Part shown: positions 50,725-60,617 of the stretch, piece by piece | Numbering within the stretch: the stretch's first letter is position 1 | How the letters are laid out: the number at the start of each line of letters is the position of its first letter | Translations under genes and position numbers: made by a program | The notes under the pieces: model-generated | Databases searched by the model: none | Told to the model about the DNA's origin: nothing | The model's input: only the letters and a program-made list of their open reading frames with translations | From: UBA11612 sp964475755 | GTDB lineage: Bacteria; Pseudomonadota; Alphaproteobacteria; Rhodospirillales; Rhodospirillaceae | Length of the DNA stretch: 64,000 bases | Assembly (NCBI GenBank): GCA_964475755.1 | Contig: CAYYXR010000003.1 | Span: 62,001-126,000 of the forward strand | Reading direction: 5' to 3'

Positions 50725-51378
50725 GTTTCTCAGAACGGATTTTGCCGAGGCTGTGCGCCGTCCCAAGCGCACGAGGTCAGGAATCTGTATGGGGTGCGCA
50801 AGCGCCTCCAATACCGTAGCTGTCACGCGGACCTCACCGGTCCAAGCCATGCCTTGTAGAGCCACGGGCGGGATGACTTCGTCGGCAGTATCGCAAATGA
50901 CCCTTAGGGCGGTGAACGGGATGCTCTTCGCCCCAGCTTCTTCTGCAATACCGTAGCTTTCCATATCCACCACAGCCGCGCCGCTGGATTCGAACAATGC
51001 GCGTTTTTCCTCGATGGTCGTAACCACGTCTTTAACGGCCATCAATGGTGCGTAGCGAGTTTTGAAGAGGCCCTTCAAGGCGATCTCCAAACGCCCGGCC
51101 CACACAGAGTCGCATGGCGGTGCGCCGTTTCCGGTAAGCTCCGATGGGATGATGACGGTGCCCGTCTTGAGGTTCGGGTCCAGACCTCCGGCTAGGCCAA
51201 AGCTCAGCAGCGCCTCGGCGCCTTCATTGATCAATTTCGAAGCGGTTTTGCCGGCCTGTTCCGGGCCGGGGCCCGAACACGCAACAAGCGGTGTCTTGTG
51301 AGCGGTAAGGCCTTGTGAAGCGCCCCGTACGATTGCCGCTTCAAATCTCAGCCCACATATAATCCCAAGCTTTGGCAT
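50680..51378 (-). CDS. hpnG: Adenosylhopane nucleosidase/phosphorylase HpnG
   Basis: 232 residues. IICGLRFEAAIVRG, ACSGPGPEQAGKTASKL, LLSFGLAGGLDPNLKTG, VVDMESYGIAEEAG and LRVICDTADEVIPP place it in the nucleoside phosphorylase family as the hopanoid-associated branch. It removes adenine from adenosylhopane to give ribosylhopane, acting after HpnH. It is convergent with hpnH, with a 45-base 3' overlap, which is longer than the usual few bases. Confidence 0.92.
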   Translation of the reverse strand: MPKLGIICGLRFEAAIVRGASQGLTAHKTPLVACSGPGPEQAGKTASKLINEGAEALLSFGLAGGLDPNLKTGTVIIPSELTGNGAPPCDSVWAGRLEIALKGLFKTRYAPLMAVKDVVTTIEEKRALFESSGAAVVDMESYGIAEEAGAKSIPFTALRVICDTADEVIPPVALQGMAWTGEVRVTATVLEALAHPIQIPDLVRLGRRTASAKSVLRNLAGFCAERSFFAFG

Positions 51379-51437
51379 GCGTTAGTTTAGACGTGAATAC
51401 GGCGCAAATGTCGAGCCTGCACAATCATTCATAGGAC

Positions 51438-53078
51438 TTGAGCAGATATCGCCGGGTTGCGTACTCTGCGCCTTGCTTTGCCACAACACGGGCCCGGACC
51501 TTGAACTTGGAAGAAGAACTCAGATCGGCGATGGACCTTCAAGAGGCCGGGCGTCCCGATGAGGCGCTCGCGATCTGTGAAACAGTATTGTCACTAGACC
51601 CGAACTCCGCGAGGGCCCTATTTATCCGTGGTCTATCCCGCGCGGACATGAGGAATTTCGAAGCGGCGCTGGCCGATTTGGAAACGGCCATAGCGCTCGA
51701 TCCACGTCTGGAATACGCGCAAGGAGCCGCGCTGTATCTGAGTATGTGGATGTGTCATTGGGGCGGCTTTGCGCAGAAGGTTGAAAAGCTCCTGAGCGCG
51801 CTGGAGGCGGGCTATCCGGTAATAAAGCCCTATCCGTTGTTGTCGCTGCCTTCAAGCGCCCGACAGCAAATGACGGCCGCGTCTTACGCAAGTGCGGACA
51901 AATCTATCGCCTCTCATGAATCCATCCCGCAATCCATTGGCGGTGACGGCAAAATCAGGCTTGGATACTTCTCCGGTGATTTTTATGACCATGCTGTATC
52001 TCACCTCGTGCACGGCCTATTCAAAAACCATGATCGCTCGAAATTCGAAACGCTCGGCTTTGCCTTCGGCGGCAATGCCTCCGATCCAGTCAGAGGATTG
52101 ATAAAAAGCAATGTCGATCAATTCTTTGACATTACGAACATGAGCGCCCGAGACATCACCGCACTGGCGCACAAGCTCGGAATCCATATCGCAATAGATT
52201 TAAGTCTTTACACCAGTCCGCTGCCGGCAATTTTTGCTCACGGGATTGCGCCTATCCAGGTTAATTTTCTGGGGTGCCCGGGCACGTCCGGTTCGCCTGA
52301 CTACGACTATATCATTGGCGACCGTTTCGTGACGCCGCCGGAAGAGTGCGACGCCTTTAGCGAGCGCATTGTGACAATGCCGCATAGCTATCAGGTGAAC
52401 ACTTTTCGTGACTTTTCAAAACTACGAGATTTCTCGCGGCAGGAACTGAATTTGCCCGACAAGGGGTTTGTGTTTTGTTGTTTCAATCAGCATTTCAAGA
52501 TTACCCCGGATGCTTTCGAGGTTTGGATGCGTCTTTTGAGCAAGGTTGAAGGGAGTGTGTTGTGGCTGTTGGATTGCAATGACATCGCAAAGCGCAACCT
52601 GCAATCCGAGGCCAAAAAACAAGGCGTGCGGCCTGACCGTCTCATTTTCGCACCGCGGATGCCTTTGGCGGATCATCTCTCCCGCCATAAACAAGCCGAT
52701 CTGTTTCTCGACACTTTTCACTACAACGCGCATACCACAGCCAGCGACGCCCTTTGGACCGGTCTGCCGATTGTCACACGGTTAGGTCAAGCCTTCGCAA
52801 GCCGGGTCGCGGCAAGTTTGCTCACGTCTGCCGGTGTGCCGGACATGATTACGGAGAATAGCGCCGCGTACGAGGCGCTTGCGCTGGAGTTGGCGAGCCA
52901 GCCGGAAAAGCTTGCCGAAATTCGGACGCGGGTCGAAGACGGCAAGCTGAATTGTCCATTGTTCGATACTAAGCGCTATGCGCGCAATATCGAGTCGGCC
53001 TTCGCCCAGATGTGGGATCGGCACTCATCGGGCCAAAAGCCGGCAAGCTTTTCTGTTCACGATGTCAAGGCCGTGTAG
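51438..53078 (+). CDS. TPR / GT41 (O-GlcNAc-transferase-like) protein
   Basis: 546 residues from TTG 51438; ATG 51531 is an alternative start. About two TPR repeats lie at 25-95 (EAGRPDEALAICETVLSLDP, NFEAALADLETAIALDP). The GT41 catalytic region starts near 175: RLGYFSGDFYDHAVSHLVHG, IHIAIDLSLYTSP, IQVNFLGCPGTSGSPDYDYIIGD, FCCFNQHFKITPDAFEVWM and DLFLDTFHYNAHTTASDAL. These match SPINDLY/OGT-type enzymes that glycosylate proteins on Ser/Thr or other residues. The target is unknown. It lies between hpnG and shc, on the opposite strand from both. Confidence 0.88.
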   Translation: MSRYRRVAYSAPCFATTRARTLNLEEELRSAMDLQEAGRPDEALAICETVLSLDPNSARALFIRGLSRADMRNFEAALADLETAIALDPRLEYAQGAALYLSMWMCHWGGFAQKVEKLLSALEAGYPVIKPYPLLSLPSSARQQMTAASYASADKSIASHESIPQSIGGDGKIRLGYFSGDFYDHAVSHLVHGLFKNHDRSKFETLGFAFGGNASDPVRGLIKSNVDQFFDITNMSARDITALAHKLGIHIAIDLSLYTSPLPAIFAHGIAPIQVNFLGCPGTSGSPDYDYIIGDRFVTPPEECDAFSERIVTMPHSYQVNTFRDFSKLRDFSRQELNLPDKGFVFCCFNQHFKITPDAFEVWMRLLSKVEGSVLWLLDCNDIAKRNLQSEAKKQGVRPDRLIFAPRMPLADHLSRHKQADLFLDTFHYNAHTTASDALWTGLPIVTRLGQAFASRVAASLLTSAGVPDMITENSAAYEALALELASQPEKLAEIRTRVEDGKLNCPLFDTKRYARNIESAFAQMWDRHSSGQKPASFSVHDVKAV

Positions 53079-53092
53079 TGCCTTGGGTGCTT

Positions 53093-55045
53093 CTACATCC
53101 CGTAACGCACGGCCTTGGTGTTGCTGCTCTTGAGGTTTTTGTACCGTGCCAGCGCCCAAAGCGGGAAGATCGCCGCGTAGCCGTGATAGCGCAGATAAAA
53201 CACGCGCGGGAATCCCACGGCAGTAAACCAGGGCTCCTGCCATCGTCCGTCTTCTTCGCGCGGCGCGGCGGTGATGTAATCGATGCCGCGTTTGACGGCG
53301 GTGTGCTCGACTTCACCGGCGGCCATTAGACCCAACACGGCCCAAGCGGTCTGTGAAGGCGTGCTCTCCTTGCATTCGTAGCGACGCTCCTTCCAATAGG
53401 TCGCGCCGTCCTCGCCCCAGCCGCCGTCCGCGTTCTGGTGTTTCAGAAGCCAATCGACCGCTTTGCGTATATACGGCTGGCTCATGTCTTCTCCAGCGGC
53501 ATTCAGCGCATTGAGCACGGACCAGGTCCCGTAAATATAGTTGGTGCCCCAGCGGCCGAACCAACTGCCGTCTTCTTCCTGCTCGTTCTTTAGGTACGCT
53601 ATGCCCCGCGCAATGGTCGGATGCGATTTGTCGTGTCCGATTTGTGCCATGAAGCTGATGCATCGCGCCGAAACGTCCGCAGTCGGCGGATCAAGGAGCG
53701 CACCGTGGTCGGCAAAGGGCAGGTGGTTCAAGTAGAAGCAGTCATTGTCCACATCGAATGCACCCCAGCCACCGTTGGCGCTCTGCATACCGATGATCCA
53801 TTCTTCGGCTCGTGAAATCGCTTCGGCGTATTTGGCATGGTCCGCCCGATGCAGAGCCATGCCGACGACAGCGGTGTCATCCACGTCCGGGTAATAGTCG
53901 TTGTTGTATTGGAACGCCCAACCGCCAGGTCGCAGGCCGGGACGTTTTTCGACCCAATCACCTTTGACGTCGAGGATTTGTTTGCTTGTCAGCCAGTCGC
54001 AGCTTCCGGTGACGCAGTCTCCGTCAACGGACTCGTTTGCTTCCATCAAAGCCTGGATCGCGAGGCCGGTGTCCCAAACCGGTGAGACGCATGGTTGGCA
54101 GAACTTTTTGCCTTCGCCGGGGGTCAGCAGGTTCCTGATGGATTTTTTGGCGATTAGAAGATTGGGGTCATCTTTCGGGAAGTTCAGCGCCTCCATAGCC
54201 ATGACAGAGTTGGCCATAGCCGGGAAGATGGCGCCCAAGCCGTCTTCGCCGTTAAGGCGTTCGAGAAAAAACGCCAGCGCTTTGTCGATGGCCCGCTTGC
54301 GCAGGGCCTTAGGGACGCGCGGTTCCAAAAAGCGAAGAACCTTGTCGATTATTAGGAATACGTTCCCCACCCAATGGCCGGTGGGATTGGACAGCCAGGT
54401 TTTTACTTGATCTGGCGGCGTGCAGAAAAGTTCCTGCACGCGCACGCCGAGCGGGTTCTTAGCGCGTGGTTTCAGTGCGGCCAAAATCAGCAGCGGTGCA
54501 ATCACCGTGCGGGACCAATACGCGACCTTATATAAGGTGATAGGGAACCATCTCGGTACGAGCGTTAGCTCTACGGGCATAACTGGAACCGCCCGCCACG
54601 GCACTTCGCCAAACAGCGCTAATGTGTAGCGCGTAAAGACATTGCTTTTTTCCGCGCCTCCGTACTCGAGGATGGCTTCGCGCGCGCGCTTCATGTGCGG
54701 CGCATCAATGTCATCGCCGACGATTTTCAGCGCATAGTAAGCTTTCACTGTCGCACTGATGTCGAAATCACCTTTGTGGAAAAGCGGCCAGCCGCCGTGA
54801 TCTTCCTGAATGCTGCGGATATAGTCCGCCAGTTCTGCTTCAACGTCCTCTTCAGTTTCATCGAGATAGTGATTGAGCAGAATGTATTCCGCCGGAATGG
54901 TCGCATCGGCTTCCAGGTCGAAGATCCAATGGCCGTCGGGCTTTTGGCGCTTCTTTAATGCTGCGGACGCCTGCGCAATCACGTCGTCCAGGGATGACCC
55001 AGGATCAGAGCGCACATTTTCGGTGGCGGTCACGTCAATGTTCAT
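53093..55045 (-). CDS. shc: Squalene-hopene cyclase
   Basis: 650 residues, the standard length. YYPDVDDTAVVGMAL holds the DxDDTA catalytic acid. Several QW-type repeats are visible (GGWGAFDVDNDCFYLN, DGSWFGRWGTNYIYGTW, DGGWGEDGATYW, DGRWQEPWFTAVGFPRVFYL). It cyclises squalene to diploptene/diplopterol at the inner membrane. It starts three bases after the hpnE stop and is the distal gene of dxs-hpnD-hpnE-shc. Confidence 0.97.
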   Translation of the reverse strand: MNIDVTATENVRSDPGSSLDDVIAQASAALKKRQKPDGHWIFDLEADATIPAEYILLNHYLDETEEDVEAELADYIRSIQEDHGGWPLFHKGDFDISATVKAYYALKIVGDDIDAPHMKRAREAILEYGGAEKSNVFTRYTLALFGEVPWRAVPVMPVELTLVPRWFPITLYKVAYWSRTVIAPLLILAALKPRAKNPLGVRVQELFCTPPDQVKTWLSNPTGHWVGNVFLIIDKVLRFLEPRVPKALRKRAIDKALAFFLERLNGEDGLGAIFPAMANSVMAMEALNFPKDDPNLLIAKKSIRNLLTPGEGKKFCQPCVSPVWDTGLAIQALMEANESVDGDCVTGSCDWLTSKQILDVKGDWVEKRPGLRPGGWAFQYNNDYYPDVDDTAVVGMALHRADHAKYAEAISRAEEWIIGMQSANGGWGAFDVDNDCFYLNHLPFADHGALLDPPTADVSARCISFMAQIGHDKSHPTIARGIAYLKNEQEEDGSWFGRWGTNYIYGTWSVLNALNAAGEDMSQPYIRKAVDWLLKHQNADGGWGEDGATYWKERRYECKESTPSQTAWAVLGLMAAGEVEHTAVKRGIDYITAAPREEDGRWQEPWFTAVGFPRVFYLRYHGYAAIFPLWALARYKNLKSSNTKAVRYGM

Positions 55046-55048
55046 CGG

Positions 55049-56368
55049 TTACGCGGCTTTATCTTGCTGTTGTTCTGTTGTTTTCGGCGTGCTGGTGCGG
55101 TGCCGTCCCAGCGCTAAAGCCGCAGCCCGGAAACCCGATCTCACGGCGCCCTCGATCGTGGCGGGCACACCTGTAGCGGTCCAGTCGCCGGCAAGCAAGA
55201 GGTTCGGGTATTTTGTGGCTGATTTGGGCCGTAAACCGGCAGAAACAGGGTCCTGAGCGAAGGTCGCCCGGCGCTCCTTCACGACCCGGGAGGGCGGCTC
55301 TGGTTCGCCCTCTAGTTCCAGGGCCAGAGCGACATCCTTCCAGCAGACGGCGGCGATGATCTCGGCTGTCTGGTCGACAACGTCCGCCGCCGCGCTGATG
55401 GTGACGGAGGCAAGATCCGAGCGCACGAACACCCATTGCGCAAGGCCGCCAATGACACCTACGATCTTCACGTCTCCTTCGTCCGCTAGAGGCCGAGCTA
55501 ACCTGTAGTGGACATTGACGATTGGTTCTCCGGCGCCAGGTGCGGCCAAGTCTGGTACCAGCGATGTCGCGGTCCAGGCGGGTACCGCGCAAATCACGGT
55601 GTCCGTTTCAGTAAGGTGTATGTGTCCGCTGTCTGTTACCAGGGACTCTACGTGATTATCTTTGAACGCGAGGCTTCTAACACGACATCCGAAATTGATG
55701 ATTGCGCCCGCAGACTTTATGACATCCAGTGCAGGATCAATCAGAGTATTGGCGAGACTGTTGCGAGCAACGAGCGGGCGACATGCGTTTGCGCCGCGCA
55801 AAAATGTTTCGGTTAGAACCGGACGCATCAGTTGCGCCGATGCAACTTTTGGATCGGCGTTGAGTGCCGCAACCGTCAACGGTTCCCAGAAATTTCTGTA
55901 GAGCGTACCTTCCGAACCGATACAGTCGGCAACGGTATCCGTCGCGTTGGCTGCCAGCAGGCGGATGACAGACATATATTCAAACGGTCCTGTGCGCGGT
56001 ACGCGGCGGGTCGGATCGAATATCCACCATGGAAAGATACCGGCGCCCGGTTTCAAGCTCCATCGCGTACGGGCCTCTACATCGACAAAAGGAAACTCGG
56101 TTTCCGCAGGTCCGCTTAGGCGGTCGGCGGCGCCGATTTCGGCAAGGTAATCCATCACGGCATGATTGCCGCTCATCATCAAGTGGTTGCCATTGTCGAT
56201 AACGCAGTCCAGTTGCGTGTCATGATACGAGCGGCATCGTCCCCCGGCGCGGGGAGATGTTTCGTATAGCGTGACGGGCACGCCTTGACGGGCTAGCCGA
56301 ACGCCGGCCGCCAGCCCGGCCAGGCCAGCACCTATAATATGGGTATGCGGAGGCTGGGCGGTGTTCAC
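55049..56368 (-). CDS. hpnE: Squalene-forming FAD-dependent desaturase/reductase HpnE
   Basis: 439 residues from GTG 56368, five bases after the hpnD stop; upstream in-frame sequence lies inside hpnD. HIIGAGLAGLAAGVRLARQG, VTLYETSPRAGGRC and the C-terminal LLLAGDWTATGVPATIEGAVRSG are the FAD-binding ends of an amine-oxidase/phytoene-desaturase-like protein. HpnE converts hydroxysqualene to squalene in the HpnCDE route. The His-Met of GNHLMMSGNH is typical of the family. Confidence 0.93.
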   Translation of the reverse strand: MNTAQPPHTHIIGAGLAGLAAGVRLARQGVPVTLYETSPRAGGRCRSYHDTQLDCVIDNGNHLMMSGNHAVMDYLAEIGAADRLSGPAETEFPFVDVEARTRWSLKPGAGIFPWWIFDPTRRVPRTGPFEYMSVIRLLAANATDTVADCIGSEGTLYRNFWEPLTVAALNADPKVASAQLMRPVLTETFLRGANACRPLVARNSLANTLIDPALDVIKSAGAIINFGCRVRSLAFKDNHVESLVTDSGHIHLTETDTVICAVPAWTATSLVPDLAAPGAGEPIVNVHYRLARPLADEGDVKIVGVIGGLAQWVFVRSDLASVTISAAADVVDQTAEIIAAVCWKDVALALELEGEPEPPSRVVKERRATFAQDPVSAGLRPKSATKYPNLLLAGDWTATGVPATIEGAVRSGFRAAALALGRHRTSTPKTTEQQQDKAA

Positions 56369-56373
56369 GGCGG

Positions 56374-57285
56374 CTAAAACACGCCGTATCTGAGGGCGAT
56401 CAGCAGCTTTTCCAGCTTCGCTTTGACGTTGCCCAGTTTTGTACGCGGTGGCAATGGGCGCCATCCATTGGCGCGAATACGCTCAAGGTATTTGCGATAG
56501 ACCATCATCATGATGACGGCAGGTCGCATGGCGTCCTTGGAACAGTCTTCAAGGGCGTGTTCTGAATTTGCGTACTCGTTCTCAGCTTGCTTTCCGACGA
56601 TTTTCATGACTTCCGGAAGGCGGGGATCGTTCGCGACTTCCGTGGGCACGCGCGTACCCAGCCCGGCAGTATTAAGAGCGTCCGCAGGCAAGTAGAGGCG
56701 GCCTACTTTCGCGTCTTCGGAAACGTCACGCAGAATGTTGGTGAGTTGTAAAGCGCGCCCCAGATGGTCGGCGACTTTGCGCCCCGCATCTGTCGGCTCG
56801 CCGAATATTGGAACACATAGGCGGCCTACGGCCGAAGCGACGCAATCACAATACCGGTCCAATTCGGCGTTGAGCGGTGCAATGATTGGTCCCTTGGCAT
56901 CCATTTCCATGCCGTCAATGACCGCCAGAAAATCCTCGCGCTTTAGGCCGTACTTGGTGCACGCCGCGGCGAGGGCGCGTGTGAGGGCGTCTTCGGAGTC
57001 CCCTTCGATCCCTTCGCTCACAAGATCGATCCGCTTGCGCCATTTTTCCAATTCGATGAGTTTGTCTGCTTGCGATGATTCCCCATCTGCAATGTCGTCG
57101 ACTTCCCGGCAGAATGCATAGACGGCAAATAGTGCCTCCCTGCGATCTTTCGGCAAGAGCCGCATCGCCCAGTAAAACGAAGTTCCGGACGCGCGGACTT
57201 TTTCATTGATGTCGTGCTGATCCGATGGGCTCGGAGAGGCGTGGGATGCTGCAACAGTGTCCGGGCTGACCTGGGCGAGTCCCAT
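56374..57285 (-). CDS. hpnD: Presqualene diphosphate synthase HpnD
   Basis: 303 residues. Two Asp-rich prenyl-diphosphate sites, YAFCREVDDIADG and LQLTNILRDVSEDAKVGR, and RLYLPADAL identify the squalene/phytoene-synthase family. Its place just before hpnE makes it HpnD, which condenses two farnesyl diphosphates to presqualene diphosphate. The N-terminal 25 residues are low-complexity. It lies 32 bases downstream of dxs. Confidence 0.94.
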   Translation of the reverse strand: MGLAQVSPDTVAASHASPSPSDQHDINEKVRASGTSFYWAMRLLPKDRREALFAVYAFCREVDDIADGESSQADKLIELEKWRKRIDLVSEGIEGDSEDALTRALAAACTKYGLKREDFLAVIDGMEMDAKGPIIAPLNAELDRYCDCVASAVGRLCVPIFGEPTDAGRKVADHLGRALQLTNILRDVSEDAKVGRLYLPADALNTAGLGTRVPTEVANDPRLPEVMKIVGKQAENEYANSEHALEDCSKDAMRPAVIMMMVYRKYLERIRANGWRPLPPRTKLGNVKAKLEKLLIALRYGVF

Positions 57286-57317
57286 CTCGAATTCCGCTGG
57301 TTTGGCTTCAGGGTGCG

Positions 57318-59252
57318 CTAACGCAACACCCGTGCGCTTGATTTTTGAAGATTGGAATTGCCGAGCGCACTAAGACACATATCGACAATGTGATTTGCGC
57401 GCAGGGCGGCGTCCTCATACTGATCGTTCGGGCTGCCGTGCGCCACGAAACGGTCCGGCAACGTCATGGTCCGCACTTTCAAGCCGCCGTCAAGCTGGCC
57501 CGATTGGGCAAGGAACGTCAGGACATGCGCGCCAAAACCACCAACTGCGCCTTCCTCGATTGTGACAAGGACCTCGTGGCTTGCAGTTAGTCTAGTGATC
57601 AATTCTTCGTCCAGCGGCTTGGCGAAGCGCGCGTCGGCAACAGTTGTGGATAGCCCGCGTGCGGCTAAATCATCCGCGGCGCGCAAGCACTCCTGCAATC
57701 TACCGCCTAGGGATAGTATCGCGATGGTCGAGCCTTCCCGCAGAACGCGGCCTTTGCCGATCTCCAGGATTTCGCCGCGTTCGGGCAGCTTAACGCCGGT
57801 GCCTTCGCCGCGCGGGAACCTGAACGCGGACGGGCGATCGTTAATGCTGAGGGATGTGGTGACCATGTGCATGAGCTCGGCTTCATCCGCAGCCGCCATG
57901 ACGACGAAATCGGGCAGGCACATCAGATAAGCAAGGTCATAGCTGCCCGCGTGGGTCGGGCCGTCGGAGCCCACGAGCCCCGCGCGGTCGATGGCAAAGC
58001 GCACCGGCAAGCGTTGCAGGGCGACATCGTGAACGACCTGGTCGTAGCCGCGTTGTAAAAAGCACGAGTAAATCGCGGCGACGGGTTTCAAGCCATCGGC
58101 TGCAAGGCCGGCAGCGAAAGTCACGCCGTGTTGTTCGGCGATGCCGACATCATAAGTGCGGTCCGGGAATTTTTTGGCGAACAGATTTAACCCGGTGCCC
58201 GATGGCATGGCTGCCGTGATTGCAACGATGTCGGGATCGGTCTCGGCTTCCTGAATCAAAGTTGTCGCGAAGACCTTTGTATAGGACGGCGCCTTTGGCG
58301 CGGCTTTCTTGATCTCTCCGGTGATGGTGTTGAATTTCGCAACGGCGTGATAGTTTTCCTCGTTGGGCTCACGAAACGGATGACCTTTGCCTTTTTCTGT
58401 CACGATATGCAGCAACATGGGCCCGCAATCGGACTGGCGAATGGTTTTCAGAATGGGCACCAGGTCTTCAACATTGTGGCCGTCCACGGGGCCGACATAG
58501 GTGCAGCCCAGTTGTTCGAACATGGTCGCGTTTTCGCGGGCAAGGGACGTTTCCTCGGGAAATTTTTCGGCGAGTTGCTTTTGAATTTCGGCGGCGGATT
58601 GCATGGGCCGCGCTTTCACCAAATCTTTTAAGTAGGCGGTGAGCGCGCCAACCGACGGCGCGATGGACATGCCGTTATCATTTAGAACGACGGTCATGCG
58701 CGAATTCAAAGCACCTGCATTGTTGAGCGCTTCATAGGCCATGCCCGCGCTCATCGCCCCGTCACCGATCACTGCGACCATGTGCCGGTCCGTGCCCTTC
58801 TTGTCGCGGGCAATCGCCATGCCGAGCGCGGCGGAAATGGAAGTGGAACTGTGCGCCGCACCGAAGGGATCGAACTCGCTTTCGGCCCGCAGGGTAAATC
58901 CATAAAGTCCGCCGGTCTGACGGATCGAGCGGATGCGCTCGCGCCGGCCCGTGAGAATTTTGTGTGGGTAGGCTTGGTGGCTGACGTCCCAGATGATGCG
59001 GTCTTCAGGTGTGTTGAAAACATAGTGCAGTGCGACGGTGAGCTCGACCACGCCGAGGCCGGCGCCGAAATGCCCGCCGGTGACCGAGGCCGAGTCGATG
59101 GTTTCGGCTCGCAGTTCGTCGGACAGCTGGCGTAATTTTGAAACCGGTAATTGGCGCAACGCGGCAACGGTGTCCACCGTGTCCAGCAAAGGCGTGGCGA
59201 CTTTTGTCGCGTTTTCAGCGTTTTCCGCTGTTTGTGATTGGAGTTTGTTCAC
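57318..59252 (-). CDS. dxs: 1-deoxy-D-xylulose-5-phosphate synthase
   Basis: 644 residues. Thiamine diphosphate motif GDGAMSAGMAYEALNNAG, substrate and cofactor contacts in SVTGGHFGAGLGVVELT, WDVSHQAYPHKILTGRR, FGAAHSSTSISAALGMA, and the transketolase motif DRAGLVGSDGPTHAGSYDL are all present. It opens the MEP pathway and is usually rate-limiting. Its position inside the hopanoid locus suggests dedicated precursor supply. The N-terminus is about 20 residues longer than usual and polar. Confidence 0.97.
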   Translation of the reverse strand: MNKLQSQTAENAENATKVATPLLDTVDTVAALRQLPVSKLRQLSDELRAETIDSASVTGGHFGAGLGVVELTVALHYVFNTPEDRIIWDVSHQAYPHKILTGRRERIRSIRQTGGLYGFTLRAESEFDPFGAAHSSTSISAALGMAIARDKKGTDRHMVAVIGDGAMSAGMAYEALNNAGALNSRMTVVLNDNGMSIAPSVGALTAYLKDLVKARPMQSAAEIQKQLAEKFPEETSLARENATMFEQLGCTYVGPVDGHNVEDLVPILKTIRQSDCGPMLLHIVTEKGKGHPFREPNEENYHAVAKFNTITGEIKKAAPKAPSYTKVFATTLIQEAETDPDIVAITAAMPSGTGLNLFAKKFPDRTYDVGIAEQHGVTFAAGLAADGLKPVAAIYSCFLQRGYDQVVHDVALQRLPVRFAIDRAGLVGSDGPTHAGSYDLAYLMCLPDFVVMAAADEAELMHMVTTSLSINDRPSAFRFPRGEGTGVKLPERGEILEIGKGRVLREGSTIAILSLGGRLQECLRAADDLAARGLSTTVADARFAKPLDEELITRLTASHEVLVTIEEGAVGGFGAHVLTFLAQSGQLDGGLKVRTMTLPDRFVAHGSPNDQYEDAALRANHIVDMCLSALGNSNLQKSSARVLR

Positions 59253-59380
59253 GCTCGCACCGTCTCCCGCCGCGCGGCATGGATGCCACGCTGGCGCTCA
59301 AATATCACAGTTTTGGATGTCCCGCCGCCGGCCGAAGCCCTCCCGTGGCAACAGGTCCTATTCCCACAATGAGTTGTTTC

Positions 59381-60613
59381 CTAAGGGGATTCTGACAGAT
59401 TCTGCGGCGCGGCAGAAGGCCCATAGTGCCGTCCCTTCCATTGCCCGCCGCGGTGTCGCCCGTGCGCCACAGCTGAATCCACGGTCATGCCCGCATAAAG
59501 GGCGGCTGAGATCGGTAATAACAAGGATTCCCAACGGCTTCGGCCATAGTCTTGAAGCGTCGGGATATACGAGCAGGCCATGGCAGCCCACGCCGCACCG
59601 CCGGCGGTTGCCGCAAACGTGCTTTGGTGCAGCGCATAAGTTAGCGTCAAAATCGGCGGGGTGAGAAAGATCAATGCAAGTGCGGCCACGGTGCCTGCAA
59701 CCATAATCGGCGAGTGCCGGAGCTGGGTGTAGGCGGTCCGGCGCACCATGGCCCACAACGGGACCAGGGTCTCGGCGGCGCGCAAGGAGCGGCTTTCGCC
59801 CGCTAAACCGAGCCAAATGCGTCCGCCATTGCCCTTAATAAGCTTAGCCAGGGCGCAATCGTCGATCAATTCGCCCGAAATTGAGCGCAAACCCCCGGCG
59901 TTTTGCAGCGAGTCGCGGCGCAGAAGCACGCAGCCGCCCGCGGCGGCGGCCACTTTTGCGCGCGGATCATTCGCCGCCGGGAACGGATACAGCATCTGAA
60001 AGAAGTAGATGAAGGCCGGGATCAGACGCTTTTCCCAAAAGGACTCGCAGCGCAGGCGCACCATCAGGGACACCAAATCGCGCCTGTCCTGCACGGCTTT
60101 GGCCGCCAATTTCGCCAAAGTGCCCGGCGGATGCACCACATCGGCGTCGGTAAACCATACAAAATCCGGCGGGTTTGCCGTGCTGTTGGCCCGCTCAATC
60201 CCTGCGTTGAGCGCGGATAGTTTACCGGTCCAGCCGTCTTTAAGCGCCGGTGCGCCGATCACGTCCGCACGGTGAAGCGCGTTTTCTGCACGGTTTTGGA
60301 CGTCTTTTGTCACGGTTTTAGCTGCGTTTTGTGCGCAAAGCGTTTTAACCGCCTCCGACGTGCCGTCCGTCGAGGCGTCATCGACCACGAGCACCGAAAA
60401 ATCGCCCGGATAATTTTGTTTCATGAGCGCATCGACGACCTCGGCGATGGTCGCCACCTCGTTGCGCGCGGGCACGATGGCGATCACTGATGGCCAACTG
60501 TTCAAGTCTGGTATTTCTCGGGGAAGACGCAGCGCGGCGAACCAAAAACGGTGATGCAAAAACAAAAGATAGACCCAAGCCGCCAAAGCCAAGGCCGCGA
60601 CGGTCTCGATCAT
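59381..60613 (-). CDS. hpnB: Hopanoid-locus glycosyltransferase HpnB
   Basis: 410 residues from ATG 60613, four bases after the hpnC stop. An N-terminal membrane helix (VAALALAAWVYLLFLHHRFW) precedes a GT2 domain: VIAIVPARNEVATIAEVVDAL, VLVVDDASTDGTSEAV, FVWFTDADVVHPPGTL (DxD) and a C-terminal part with several membrane helices. It matches the hopene-associated HpnB group, whose exact sugar transfer is unproven. hpnC and hpnB form one string, with dxs 128 bases downstream. Confidence 0.9.
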   Translation of the reverse strand: MIETVAALALAAWVYLLFLHHRFWFAALRLPREIPDLNSWPSVIAIVPARNEVATIAEVVDALMKQNYPGDFSVLVVDDASTDGTSEAVKTLCAQNAAKTVTKDVQNRAENALHRADVIGAPALKDGWTGKLSALNAGIERANSTANPPDFVWFTDADVVHPPGTLAKLAAKAVQDRRDLVSLMVRLRCESFWEKRLIPAFIYFFQMLYPFPAANDPRAKVAAAAGGCVLLRRDSLQNAGGLRSISGELIDDCALAKLIKGNGGRIWLGLAGESRSLRAAETLVPLWAMVRRTAYTQLRHSPIMVAGTVAALALIFLTPPILTLTYALHQSTFAATAGGAAWAAMACSYIPTLQDYGRSRWESLLLPISAALYAGMTVDSAVAHGRHRGGQWKGRHYGPSAAPQNLSESP

Positions 60614-60617
60614 CTCT

